From Hemileia vastatrix (taxonomy: Eukaryota > Basidiomycota > Pucciniomycetes > Pucciniales > Zaghouaniaceae), in NCBI GenBank assembly GCA_030280995.1, contig JASXTE010000016.1:22625501-22689500 (forward strand): a stretch of 64,000 nucleotides of DNA. The letters are read 5' to 3'. The position numbers and the translations under genes were made by a program. Below are positions 45,951-57,196 of this stretch, piece by piece; within the stretch, counting starts at the first letter, position 1, and each line of letters starts with the position of its first letter. The notes under the pieces are model-generated. The model made no database searches. It saw nothing but the letters and a program-made list of their open reading frames with translations, and had not been told where the DNA came from.

Positions 45951-47160
45951 TTCCTCCAAACTGAGGATGAACTACTTAATTTATTTTGGTTTTGCTTAAG
46001 TTGGCCTCCATGTATTTGGTCAGGTTTTTTTTGTTTTTTCCAATGCTTATCAGTCTCTCTGGTTCAAGTCTCTATATAAAAAGAAAAAAAATCTTAGTAT
46101 AATGAAGATGGAAGAAAAGAAAAATTCAAGTGAAGATGGGTATTTTATTTAAAATAAAATGAAGATTATTGGTTTTATTTCACCTCCAGCATGAGGTTAA
46201 ACTGCAAAATTTTATTTCTTAAGTGGATTTCTGGTTTTCAAGAATTTTAATGGTTTTTAATGGTTTTGGTTTTTATGGGAGAAGATTTTTGTTGGAAAAT
46301 CCTTTTGTTAGAAAGTACCCATGGGTGGGGCTTCTAGATTTCATTTTGGCAAGTGTGGGGGTAACTGATGGGCTGTCTGCTCTATCAACAGTTACCCCAG
46401 ATTGTCTGCTTCCAGCCCCTTCTCTTAATTTTGTTGAATTCTAGTATTGGTTTTTTTTCTTTAACAGGTTCTTAGTCCACCATGACTTTAAACTGGAAAT
46501 TATTTTGGTCTTCAAGTGCTGGACCCCTCATGATTATTGGTTTTGGTTTTTTTGTGTTGAATGTTGTGTTTGTTAGAAGCTACTCAGAGGGAGCTTCTAG
46601 GTTTTATTTTGGCAAGTGTGGGGGTAACTGATGAGCTGGCTGCTCTGTAGAACAGTTACCCCATAATGTCTGTTTCAAGTATTTAGTTTGTCCTAGTTGA
46701 ATCCTAGTTCTGGTTTTTGTTATTCAGGTTTTAGTCCACTATGACTTTAAACTGGCTATGGACTGGCTTCTTTATTTCCTTGGAGTGGCGGAGGATCACT
46801 GGTGGTCTCCCACCATTTTTATTTATTGGAGGGAGCCCACCCAGTGATTTTTTCTGTTGACCTGGAGCTGGCTTTGCTGTGTGGTTTTAGGGTGTTGGCT
46901 GTGAAAGTGGTGGATTCAAGATTATTTTCTTTTTTTCTCTTTTTTTTCTTTTAATTTTTTATGGAGGCTATGTTTGTTCAAAGGCTCAAGATAGGGCTCT
47001 GGAAATTTTTTTGGTTGAAGAGGAGTCAAAATAAAAAAATTAATTTTTTTTTAGGTGTGACCACATCAAGGTGTACTTGGATGTGGGTAAGGTATCAGGG
47101 GATCAGCTCATCAATTGGCTAGGGGATACCATTTTATTTTGTTTTATTTATTAGAGGTTA
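45951..47160 (+). ncRNA. Structured 3' noncoding region of G5 (conserved stem-loops)
   Basis: Stems in order: GGGGTAACTG/CAGTTACCCC with an inner GGGC/GCTC (46357-46398), the same again with inner GAGC/GCTC (46621-46662), ATCACTG...CAGTGAT with inner GTGG/CCAC and CTCCC/GGGAG (46795-46848), CCACATC/GATGTGG (47061-47086) and GGTATC/GATACC (47091-47130). Motif copies at 45953, 46192, 46475 and 46733 stand between. The same blocks occur in G3 and G4. No long reading frame is conserved. Confidence 0.6.
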
Positions 47161-48130
47161 AATGTTTTGGCTTTGATGGTTTTTGGTCTGGGGATTTATG
47201 GGTTATATCTTCAAGATTTTTTTCTGGAAAGTCCCTCAAGACTTTAAACTGAAAACCAGTCCATCAAGACTTTAAACTGAAAATTCTGTTAGTCCTCCAA
47301 GACTTAAAACTGGCTGGTTGTTAAAGATTTATTCAAGAATTTAATTTTACTACTGTGGATCTAGTAGTCCTCCAAGACTTTAAACTGGCTGGTTTCAAGA
47401 TTTTGTCAAGAAGTAGTCCATCAAGTCTTTAAACTGAAAACTGTGTTAGTTCCCCAAGACTTTAAACTGAGGATTGTTGATGGTAAGTCCCCCAAGACTA
47501 TAAGCTGAGGAATGGGAGGCAGTGTGATGTGGAAGTTTAAAGGCAGAAGGATTCAAGGGGGAACTTCTGAATTTTGTAAAGGCAAGTTTGGGGGTGACTG
47601 ATGGGCTGGAAGCTCTATATACAGTTACCCCAGAAAGTTAGTTACTTCTTTAAATCTTTTTCTGGTTGATCTCTGGTTCTGGGTTCTGTAATTCAGGTAT
47701 TTAAAGTCCCCCAAGACTATAAACTGAGGGCTGTTAGTCTCCCAAGACTTTAAACTGAGGGCTGTTAGTCCCCCAAGACTTTAAACTGAGGGTTGTGAGT
47801 CCCCCAAGACTATAAAATGAGGAATTTTATATGCTGGTAGAAGGTTATAGTCAGGAAGACTTGTCCACTGGATATCACTTTTCATTGTTGGAGGCTGGTA
47901 CAGCCAGAGTGGAATTCAGGAACAGAAGAAAGAGATTTTTTTTACAGGGATAGATTGAATTTAAAGGCATGGTGCAAGAGAAGTTTTAAAGAAGAAGCTT
48001 GGATTGCTGGTTCAGAAGTTCACTTAGGATGGAATAAGATCTGGTGGAAGAGAGAAATGGGCTGTTTGTAATGATTCTGAAGAGGTGTTTGAACATAGTT
48101 TTTGGCGAGGGAAGTATGGGGACATTCTTG
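47161..48130 (+). repeat. Array of the 22-nt motif in G5
   Basis: About eleven copies of GTCCYYCAAGACTTTAAACTG occur between 47228 and 47825, with a further stem-loop at 47591-47631 (GGGGTGACTG/CAGTTACCCC, with a G-T pair). 47830-48130 has no array; its minus strand is weakly open and Ser-rich. The copies are 25-60 bases apart, not a simple tandem repeat. Confidence 0.75.
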
Positions 48131-48143
48131 ATTGGAGGGAGGA
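48131..48143 (+). promoter_or_regulatory. Polypurine tract of G5
   Basis: ATTGGAGGGAGGA touches the 3' LTR start. The identical tract borders the LTR at 18713 in G4, which supports its role as plus-strand primer. Confidence 0.75.
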
Positions 48144-49090
48144 TGTGGTGATCCAAACCTGGGTAGGCCTTTGGAGTGCATATTTGGGGGTATTTGGTAT
48201 GTAGGGTGTTATTGGGGTTATGGTGTTATTAGTGGATTTTTTCATCTTTAGGAGATAGTTAGTGGTGTTTATGGAGGCTTAAGCTAGGGTCACTTATTAT
48301 GTCTCAGCTTAATGTCCTTTCTTTTCTCTTCATTTTGGTATCCCTTATGGGTGGTTACCTTGTTTTATAGGGTAGTTATGGTGTTGTTATTGGTATTTAT
48401 CGGAAGTTTATTGTTTAATGGTGCTTATGTAGGCTTAATCTAGGATCACTTATTATATCTCAGCTTATTTTTCTTTGTTTTCTTTTCATTTTGGTATGTT
48501 TTATGTGTGTTTATCTTGTTTATTAGTGAAGTTATGGGTTTTTAGGGTTTTTAAGGGCTTTATGGGTTGTATGGGTGTTTTAGGGCCTAGAAGCGGCCTG
48601 CCAGCCCCCAAGCAGCCTGCCTGCCCCTAAGCGGCATCCCGCCTTGAAGCAGTGTGCCCGCCTGTGCGCTGAGGAGTCGCTAAAATGCACTTTTATGCAT
48701 GAAAAAGGCTGGGAAAGCTGGATTTTGGGTGGGGAATCGGTCAGGGTGGTCTGTGCACTGGCTGTATGATGCGGGTGTGGGAAGAGTTTTAGGGGAATCG
48801 TATTATCTCTTTATCTCATTGCCTCTCTGCTCCTCACTGTCTCATTGGCTTGTGTTTTGTTGGCATATATTACTGTTCAATTCAACTCTTTCTGGTAGTC
48901 TGTCTGGGACTATTATCTTCACTTTTAAAGGGGTCAAGAGTGTTTAATTAGAGAGTCTAGCTAACAGATCTCCAATTTGCTGCAACAGGTAAATCTCACT
49001 TGTTTTTCTAAAGTGACAGGGGTTATTCTTTCTGGTTTTTCTCCAACTCCCTTGGTCAAGGCCTATAGCTAGTACTATAGGATTGTCTAC
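48144..49090 (+). repeat. 3' LTR of G5 (type-b, 947 bp)
   Basis: It starts TGTGGTGATCC and ends GATTGTCTAC, followed by the duplication ATCAG. Its last ~200 bases match the type-a LTR of G2, while its first ~600 do not. Confidence 0.93.
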
Positions 49091-49552
49091 ATCAGGACAT
49101 ATGGATTAAAATTAAAAATCAAAACTTCAAATTCTGTGTTAAAAAGAGTTTTAAACAAAAAGAGCCACATATATAATTTTATATTTTTTCTCAAAAAGTT
49201 AATTAACTCATTATAAAGCTTAGAAGTAATAATTTTTCAATAAGTACTATGATTTTCAGTCTTTTTACTGATAAAGTGAGATTCAAAATCAGAATTAAAT
49301 TGTGTTTTATCAAAAAATACTTTAGATTTATCAGATTCTTAAGCTCCCCATTTTTTTATTTCTATTAATTTTTCATTAAACTCTCAATATTATTTCAGCA
49401 CAGTATCATTATTCCTTGGTTAAGAGCTCAATATGAGTTCATAGTAAAGTTCAGTATCTGTTCCTTATAGCTTCAGTCTGAGTTCCATCCGTCTTCCATC
49501 TAAGTTCAAGTTGAGGACTTGCTAGCAAGTCCCCCCCAAATATTGTGTGGTG

Positions 49553-50737
49553 ACATATTTATGTTACTTCCTACATTATCTCTAATACACACATGAATAT
49601 CCCCATCATCAACATTTTACCTTTTTCATAGTGTTATTAAGTGGAAGATGAGGAAGCCAAAATGTAAGCCAAAGAACATAGGTTTATCGGTTTGGGTTTG
49701 ACTTGAGATTTTTCAATGCTGATTTTTACTTCTGTTCATTTTTTTTTTAACTTTTTGTCATTTTTTCTTCTAGGTGAAAAATATAAAGTTTATTTTTCTA
49801 GATGAAAAAAAATAAATGCAGTTTTTTGTTTCTAGGTTAAGAAAAAGCAGTTTTTTTTGTTTTTGTTTTTTTTGTTAGAACTTTTTTTTTCCACCATTAA
49901 AAAGGTATGGAAAAAAATCATAAAAATACCCAACTTAACCAAGACTCACTTTGGGTGTAATGTACAAATGAAAGATTACTGAAAGTGGGGAGGAAAGGTG
50001 TTGGAAGACTCAGCAAGTCCCACGGGTTAATGAGGGAAATTGCAGGGCAGAGAGCAAGTTAGTGATGGAAGTTCACTAACCAGTTGTAAAATAATGGGTA
50101 GGATCCAATGACCATTGATATCAGTTGTTACTGGAGGGCTTAGTGAACCGAGGAAGTAATATAAACTCAAAATTTGTCATGGGGTCTTTATTGTCTAGAA
50201 GGTATTTCCAGCAGTCCAACAGCAATGAAGGGTAGGAAAACTCACAATTTCAATATTTGTGTGCCTAGTAAATTTTCTTATGTTTTACTCAATTAAAAGG
50301 TAAGATTGTAAATATTATTATTACTTTAAAACTTTAAATATTTAATTGTAAATATTCAAAAATAGGTAATAGTAGTACTAGAGTTTTGTATATAAAATTG
50401 TAATAATGTAAAGAATGGAATGAATCAAAAACAGCCAAATTGAGGGGCAATATATAGGCAAGAAGAGAGAGAAAAATATGGTATCACCTCCTACATACAA
50501 GAATATCACAGGGAGGAGATCCCACAATAAAATATTTCAAATTAAAATGTTTTCTAGAAGGAATATTCCACATACAGTATTTTCTGTATATGTCAAGGTA
50601 AATAAAAATATTTGATTTTTCTTTAATATTCAGTATTGGTATACTTTAATCTAATTTTCAGCTGTCATGAGGATGCTGTCAAGGAATAAGAAGTGAGGGA
50701 GCCTTTATAATTATATATTTAATTTAATTTTACTTAT
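49553..50737. other. Spacer without recognised gene
   Basis: T-rich and A-rich tracts (49735-49900), no frame above ~60 codons with a motif. Confidence 0.4.
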
Positions 50738-51136
50738 TAGGGGGTTTCAATGTTCATGGATCCCCAATTAGGGATCAGAAATTTTTTTTCCCAGAATCAG
50801 AAAATATTAATTGCGCAAGATTCTTATCCACTAGACCCAGGGCTAGTAGATAAGGAATCCATCTTAATGCATTATCCCGCCTCTTATACCGCAATTTCCG
50901 TTCCTACTTCATGATCCCAAACTCATCACATCCATGATGGATTTTTAAGAAAGTCACATGACTTATAATTTCTGATGCCATCCTTAAGTCTCTCCTCACT
51001 CTATGCTACTTAATTTTGGTGGAAAACACTTAATTTTTTTTTCTATCTACACACCCCAACTGCACATTTGGCGGTGAATTCCCACTTCCCACTCATCACC
51101 TAAACCTTCTACCAACAACCTATACTACCGACAAAA

Positions 51137-51489
51137 ATGAAGCACCTCTCTTCTAGACAGCTACTTCACTCCACTATGAATGCTATCACTTTACTTTTAG
51201 TTCTCTACTATAAATCTGACTCTGATTTGGAAGATGCTTTAGCCTATTTGTGTTTTCTTTCCAAAAAGTGTTACCTCATTTCCAGGGTGCCAAATCTTAA
51301 TCATGATCCCCGATATGATCTCTGCTCCATTCTCAACATTCCTCAACTACACTTCACGCAACTATTTAGAGCTTCTTCCAATTATTTCTTCAAAATTTAT
51401 CAACTCATCTCTGAACATCCTATCTTTCATAACAATTCCCATAACTAACAGTGTAATCCTGCCATTCAACTTGCTGTTGCACTATGTCC
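51137..51489 (+). pseudogene. Harbinger-like transposase, N-terminal part
   Basis: The N-terminus has an acidic S-D-S-D-L-E-D tract, then L-N-I-P-Q-L-H-F-T-Q-L-F-R-A-S-S-N-Y-F and H-P-I-F-H-N-N-S, parallel to 34061-34540. A TAA at 51446 breaks it. Similarity runs on (Q-L-A-V-A-L-C) to the insertion point of G6 at 51489. The continuation is at 60288. Confidence 0.78.
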
Positions 51490-51494
51490 CTTTG

Positions 51495-52302
51495 TGTCAT
51501 GCGCCACATGATACTCGAGGCAAAAGCAGCTCATTAAATCAATAAAACAGAGGTCTAAATCCATACTTGTAGCACAGAAAGCGGTTCTACCTAGCAACAG
51601 CGACTTCCCTTTGTGTACTCACCATTCAACTGTGCTAATCTAAACTTTAAATCTAAATTATTCAATTCTCAAAAGTGTGTTTAGACTTTTCTTCAATAAG
51701 CAATGCACAGCACAATAGTCAATGCAATATTCCGCTAACAGGCTTATTAAATATCTGTGGGTTATTAAAAAGGGATAGTGAGCATAGACGGAATGAGTAG
51801 CAGAGGATTAAGGGGTTAACCGATGTTAGTGAGGAGGGTCCAGGTGTAACAGGTGTAATTTTGGTGGTCTGTGGTGTGCAGAATGATGGATGGGTATGAG
51901 GTCAATGCGAGGAGGAGTAATAGATATAAAAGGGGTTGGATTTTGGTTTGATGTTTTCTTTAGAATTTAATTATAAAACGTATTTATAGTTAATAGTGGT
52001 AAAACTGCAAGTTAAATCATTTTTATTGTACATTTCCTTTTCCCCTCAATAATCATTTCTAAATTTAAATCTTTGATTGTTGATTGTTACAACCCTTTGT
52101 GAGATTCTAATAATATTAGTATTACATTAAAATATATTAAGATTATTCTTGAAAATAACTTGAAGCAGTAGCTCTTCCTTCGAGTCATCTTTGAATCACT
52201 TCCTAGAACCATTCCTCTGTGCTTCGAAGAAGTCTCTAATATTTATCCCTCATCTCACTTTCAGGAACACCCTCAACCTTGTGCGTATGTTTTCCGGTGA
52301 CA
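51495..52302 (+). repeat. 5' LTR of G6 (808 bp)
   Basis: It begins TGTCATGCGCC and ends CCGGTGACA. Differences from the 3' LTR are mostly C/T or G/A and often at CpG (CTCGAGG against CTTGAGG, AGCGACTT against AGCAACTT, AACCGATG against AACAGATG). The primer site after it (GTATAATTCAA) does not look like a tRNA match. Confidence 0.95.
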
Positions 52303-52378
52303 GTATAATTCAATTCTCCATAGTTCTCATTCTTTGCACTACTACGTCCTTTTTCAGGTTTTTTCTAAATTCTTAAAA

Positions 52379-53557
52379 ATGGCACCTGTTCAACGCACTC
52401 CTCCTACAGGCGCTACGACCAGGGCTCGCGCCAGAGGCAGGCCAACAGCCACACGGCCTGTTTCCCGCACTCACTCCCTGGAACCTCTCGACCTTAGGGA
52501 ACGGCAACATTCATTCCAATCTGTAGAAGACATCCCACAAGATTTTGATGATTCTAGTGATGATGAAGAAGGAGAGGATACAATGCACGAGGCACCATCT
52601 GCACCTGCTACACACCCTTCTGGTCAACCTTCAGAACCTGGACCATCTAATTCACTGGAAGACTTCATGAGGCTTTTCATGAAGACCCTTTCAAATCCAA
52701 CGTCTTTGGAGGGATTAAAATTTAAAACTCCTTCCATGAAATCTCCTGATAAATTTGATGGGGAAAATCCAGACAGATTGCGACCCTTCTTGCAAACATG
52801 AAAGCTCCTGTTTCATAATGACCCTCGAACATTTAAAAACGACCGATTGAAGGTTGTTTACGCTTCTTCATTCCTAGCCGGAAAGGCAGCAAGGTGGTTC
52901 AAACCTTATCTTCTCATGCTCTCTTTGACAAAGATCCACTTACTCATCAATAATTGGGAAAAGTTTGACAACCAACATTTTATGTTGTTTGGTGACCCTA
53001 ACAAAATTGACAAGGCGGAAATTGAACTGGACTTCCTCCCCATGTGTGATAATGGTAAAGCTTCTGAATACATCTCAAACTTCAGAGCACTTCAAACTTG
53101 AGTAGGTTGGAATGATGCTTCCCTCAAGTATCATTTCAAAAAGGGAATTCGTTTGAGGATTCTGGATCAATTAAATTTTCATGGTCAGAAGATGACTACT
53201 TTAACGGATTTGATGGATTAAACCCTCAAACTCGATGGCTTTTACCAAAGACGACTACAACATCGTTGATACGCCAACAAATCTCAAGGCCTAAATTTTA
53301 AATCGGGACCTTCTTCACACCCACGGCCAACTCAATCCTCCTCAACTCAATCCAAACCAAATAAGGGAAAGGACAAACCTCGACCAAAAAGCTCAACCCC
53401 AGGCAATATCAGTAAAGTACTGGATCCTAAAGGGGAACTTAAAGAAGCTGAGAGGAAGAGATGAGCAGATAATGGGTTATGTATGTATTGTGGGGGTAAG
53501 CACAAGCTAGAAGATTGTGTAAAGTTGAAGGAAAGAGAAGGTACTAGTTCAAATTAA
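52379..53557 (+). pseudogene. gag of chromovirus G6
   Basis: The start M-A-P-V-Q-R-T-P follows a pyrimidine-rich leader. It has an Arg-rich N-terminus, an acidic D-D-S-S-D-D-E-E-G-E-D tract and the capsid-like region (F-D-G-E-N-P-D-R-L-R-P-F-L, L-A-G-K-A-A-R-W-F, W-E-K-F, A-S-E-Y-I-S-N-F-R-A-L). A basic spacer and a short zinc knuckle C-M-Y-C-G-G-K-H-K-L-E-D-C (C-X2-C-X3-H-X4-C, one residue shorter than usual) follow near 53480. Four in-frame stops (52799, 53099, 53219, 53462) break it. The frame ends at TAA 53557; pol is in the +1 frame relative to it. Confidence 0.88.
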
Positions 53558-53589
53558 AAAACTAGTAGATAGTTTACTTGTGTGCAAAG

Positions 53590-55088
53590 CAAACTATCTT
53601 ATCTCTCCCAGTGCACAGAACCACCATGTCTTAAGGACTGGAGTTCCCTTAAACCGCTTGAGATTCATTCTTTTTAAGGAGGATATCCCCTTTAGTTGTC
53701 TTATAGACTCTGGAGCTTAAATTTCTTTTTTCAGTTTATCTTTTGCCGAGAAGTTACAACTGACAGTTACAGATATTGATTGAAATCCAATTTATTTGGC
53801 CGAATCAGAGGAACCCAAATATTGGGTAAGTAAGAAAGTATTTTGTGTTTTCAACTTTCTGAACTTTCCCCCCTTTGAGTGGGAATTATCAGTCTTGGAG
53901 GCCCCAAGGATGGACAATACCATTCTTGGCCATGACTTTTTAACACATTGGAATCCTGAAATTGATTGGACACAGGGATTGATTACCCCACAAACTAAGT
54001 ATATTTCTGATTTTTCAATGCAGGTCAACAGGGAGTTAAACAACCCGCCTGACAATCTCCTGCTAGAGGACAAATCTCTGCCAGATGACTTGCAAGCATC
54101 TGATCTTTCTCTAAATGAGCAATTGGCTAACCCTTCTAGCTCAATGACTTCACTCGAAGAGGAATTAAATTGCCTCAAAGTAATCGAATTATGCTATCTC
54201 AATTCTGGTTTTCCCTCAACAGATTCTCTCAAAGATGATGAGGACAACCAAACCAATGTTGAAGCCATTAAATCAACTCTACCAGAAATCTATCACAATT
54301 TCCTCAATGTTTTCTTAATCCACAAGGACAATAAGTTACCACCTCATCAACCCTATGACCATCAAATAGAGTTAATAGTTCCAGTACCTCCGGCAGTTCC
54401 TGTCTATTCTTTGTCAAAAGACAAATCTCAAGTTCTTCAAGACTACATTGCAGAGAGTCTAGCCAAAGGTTTCATCAGAGCCAGTAAATCTCCAACCGGC
54501 TCCCCTGTTCTTTTTGTAAAGAAAAAGGATGGTAGTCTTAGGTTGTGTGTTGACTATAGAAAGCTCAACACTGTCACTAAGAAGAATGCATATCCTGTTA
54601 CTCCTATGTCATTGCCTCTTACTCTTTTCAATGGTGCTAATTTCTTTTCTAAAATTTATCTTAGAGGCACTTACAATCTTATTTGCATTGCAGAAGGTCA
54701 TGAAATACTGACTGCAATGCGCACTAGATTTGGTAGTTTTGAATATTTAGTCATGCCTTTTGGATTGTGTAACGCACCATCTACTTTTCAAACCTTTGTT
54801 AATGACATCTTTCAAAATGTTGTCAAACAATTTGTTGTCGTCTATTTAGATGATATTTTAACTTTCTCGAAGACACTAGATGAACATATTCATCATGTTT
54901 GACAGGTTCTAAATCAACTTTGAGATCACGTTCTCTACGCCAAGCACAAAAAATGCAAATTCCATCTTAAATCAATTGATTTTTTAGGTTTTACATTGTC
55001 CACTGCTGGTTTAGTCATGGAGGACAAAAAGGTCCAAAAAGTCCTGGAATGGCCTGAGCCCAAAACCGTTTAATCCCTACAAGGGTTT
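53590..55088 (+). pseudogene. Protease-reverse transcriptase of chromovirus G6
   Basis: The protease active site L-I-D-S-G-A is followed at once by a TAA (53718). The later protease block is T-I-L-G-H-D-F-L. RT has L-C-V-D-Y-R-K-L-N (54540), S-K-I-Y-L-R-G-T-Y-N-L (54650), M-P-F-G-L-C-N-A-P-S-T-F (54755) and V-V-Y-L-D-D-I-L-T-F-S (54838). In the second block the catalytic Asp of the usual S-K-I-D-L-R is Tyr. Stops at 53781, 54900, 54921 and 55069 add to the damage. Similar to Tf/Sushi-type chromovirus polymerases. Confidence 0.9.
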
Positions 55089-56579
55089 TTGGGTTTTGCT
55101 AATTTCTATAGAAGATTTATTAAATATTACTCTAAAACTATTTCCAATCTTACTTCTCTTCTTAGAAAATATATTCCTTTTGTCTTTACTTCTACAGCAC
55201 AAAAGAAATTTGAAGAATTGAAGACTGCCTTCACCACAGCTCCAATTCTTCAACACTTTGATCCTTCTGCTTTGACAATAGTCAACACAGATGCAAGCGA
55301 TTATGCTATTGCAGGGGTCATTTCTCAATTAAATCCTGAAACAAAATTGTTTCATCATGTTGCTTTTGAGTCATGCAAACTCATTGCGGCAGAATTAAAT
55401 TATGAAATTCATGACAAAGAGCTTTTAGCTATTATTCATTGTCTTAAAAAATGGCGCTCTTTTCTTCTCAGCCTAGATAGTCCTTTTCAAATTCTAACAG
55501 ACCATAATGCTTTGAAATACTTTATGTCTTCTAAAGTGTTAACCAGGCGTCAAGCCAGGTGGGCTGAATTTCTGTCTGAATTTCCTTTTTCTATTTCCTA
55601 TTGCCCAGGTAAGAACTGCATTGTCCCAGATATCTTATCAGGTCGGGACAACGTTTACCCACAGCGGGGGGACGCATTTGCTGACAAGAACCCAGCAAAT
55701 GTGAAATCAATTTTCAAAGAATCAATTTTAATTACTCATCAACTTAATTTGATGACAATTCAATCTTTTCAAAATCCACTATCCAACATCCTCAAAGCTC
55801 AGTTGAAGGACATTTATTGTTTAGGGTTAAAAGACAAAATACTCTCAAAGCAAGGGGCCAAAAGATTTAGTATTGAATCAGGTCTATTAGTTTTTGAAAG
55901 TAGAGTAGTCATACCCAACAACAATGAAATAAAATTATGGATTTTCAATAGTCGAAATGATTCTCCATTAGCTGGTCATTTTGGGGTTGATAAAACCTAC
56001 CAGTTAATAGCAAGGTATTTCTTCTGGCCAGGAATGACCAGAAAAATCAAGGCCTATATAAGAGCTTGTTACAAATGTAATAGGAATAAGGCTCCCGGTC
56101 ACCGGAAGCATGGGTTGCTTCAACCACTTCCTATTCCCTCTAAACCTTGGGAATCTTTATCAATGGATTTCATTTCTCAACTTCCACTTTCTAATAATTT
56201 TGATGCTATATTAGTAATAGTAGATAGATTTTCAAAAATTTCTATTTTCATTAAAACCACTACTACTGCTACAGCAGAAGATTTTTCAAAAAAATTTCTT
56301 GAATATGTATTTTCCAAACATGGCTTACCTAATGATATTATTTCAGATAGAGGCTCATTGTTTGTATCCACATTCTGGACCCAACTGTGTCCAAAACTCA
56401 ATATCACGAGGAATCTCTCCACGGCCTATCATCCTGAAACCAATGGGCAAACGGAAAGGGTCAACCAAATCCTCGAACAATACCTTCGAATGTATGTCAG
56501 TCACCAACAAGACAATTGGACCACATGGTTACCATTGGCTGAATTTACTTATAATAACTCAACTCATTCTTTGACATGA
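55089..56579 (+). pseudogene. RNase H-integrase of chromovirus G6
   Basis: The open frame is intact for 496 codons. RNase H has V-N-T-D-A-S-D-Y-A-I-A-G-V, N-Y-E-I-H-D-K-E-L-L-A-I and L-T-D-H-N-A-L. Integrase has the zinc module (G-H-F-G-V-D-K-T-Y, F-F-W-P-G-M, C-Y-K-C), L-S-M-D-F-I-S-Q-L-P, I-S-D-R-G-S-L-F-V-S and E-T-N-G-Q-T-E-R-V-N, so D, D and E are all present. TGA at 56577 ends the frame before the C-terminal domain. This is the longest coding-like stretch in the window. Confidence 0.93.
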
Positions 56580-57196
56580 CTATCTCCTTTCAAAACTGTT
56601 TATGGAAGACCTCCTCGATTCAACTCAATCCATGTAGGAACTAATCATCCTGTGGAACATTATCTTTGAACCATATCACAACTCCATGAAGAACTTAACT
56701 CAAATTTGGAATTAGCGACTCAAAGGTACAAGGAACAGGCCAACAAACATCAACAATCTGCTCCTCCCTTTAAACCAGGCAACAAAGTATGGCTTGACGC
56801 ACCAAACATTTGAAAAACTCAACCATCAAAGAAACTAGCCGAAAGGCGCTTGGGACCATTCAAAATTGACTCCAAAGTCTCTAAAACTGCATTTTGACTC
56901 AAGCTACATCCTAAATGGCAGGCTATTCAGCCTGTTTTTCACGTATCACTCTTGGAACTGGATCGAGAAACATACCTGGGCAGGAACCAGTCGAAGTAGA
57001 AGAACATCTAGAGTGGGAAGTAAGCCGTATCCTTGATTCAAGAATGCGTAAGGGGAAACTTCAATACCTCATGGAATGGGAAGGCTCCCTCGATGATTCA
57101 GACAAAACATCCTGGGAACCAGCCATCAATGTTTCTAATGCCCCTGAATTCCTAAAATCTTTTCATCTTAAATATCCTTTAAAACCAAAACCTTAA
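56580..57196 (+). pseudogene. Integrase C-terminus with chromodomain of G6
   Basis: After the stop the frame runs on (S-P-F-K-T-V-Y-G-R-P-P-R, G-N-K-V-W-L-D, R-R-L-G-P-F-K-I, F-H-V-S-L-L-E) with TGA at 56667, 56811 and 56895. A shift near 56980 leads into the chromodomain, V-E-E-H-L-E-W-E-V-S-R-I-L-D-S, L-Q-Y-L-M-E-W-E-G and S-W-E-P. It keeps the aromatic residues expected to bind methylated histone tails, so it could have steered integration to heterochromatin. Confidence 0.9.

Larger units (their letters stand above)
40747..49090 (+). mobile_element. Non-autonomous gag-only gypsy element G5
   Basis: Both LTRs are 947 bp once the insertion in the 5' copy is removed, and ATCAG flanks the element (40742-40746 and 49091-49095). 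Internal parts in order are primer site, gag, an acidic frame, a structured noncoding region, a motif array and a polypurine tract. No protease, RT, RNase H or integrase is present. Mobility would need proteins from a relative such as G4, which shares its primer site, its polypurine tract and its 3' region. Confidence 0.85.
32943..49552. mobile_element. Possible large nested inverted-repeat element (ends only)
   Basis: The left end (32943-33040) and the right end (49410-49552, inverted) match the two different ends of the small elements at 59628 and 61716. Terminal CACCACATAATATGGG faces ATTGTGTGGTG, each followed inward by the 18-bp palindrome GGACTTGCTAGCAAGTCC (32963-32980 and 49515-49532). 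ACATA abuts both ends (32938-32942 and 49553-49557). Between them lie a Harbinger element and G5, both with their own duplications; subtracting them leaves ~4.5 kb without recognisable genes. The pairing of these ends is inference; two independent fragments are the alternative. Confidence 0.4.

Noticed and set aside
47228..47825. Regularly repeated motif, considered as a CRISPR array
   Set aside because: Spacers are uneven (2-40 nt), often themselves similar, repeats vary, and the setting is a eukaryotic retroelement.
54290..54902. Chromovirus RT considered as a functional gene
   Set aside because: The catalytic Asp of the S-K-I-D-L-R block is Tyr and several stops flank the domain.
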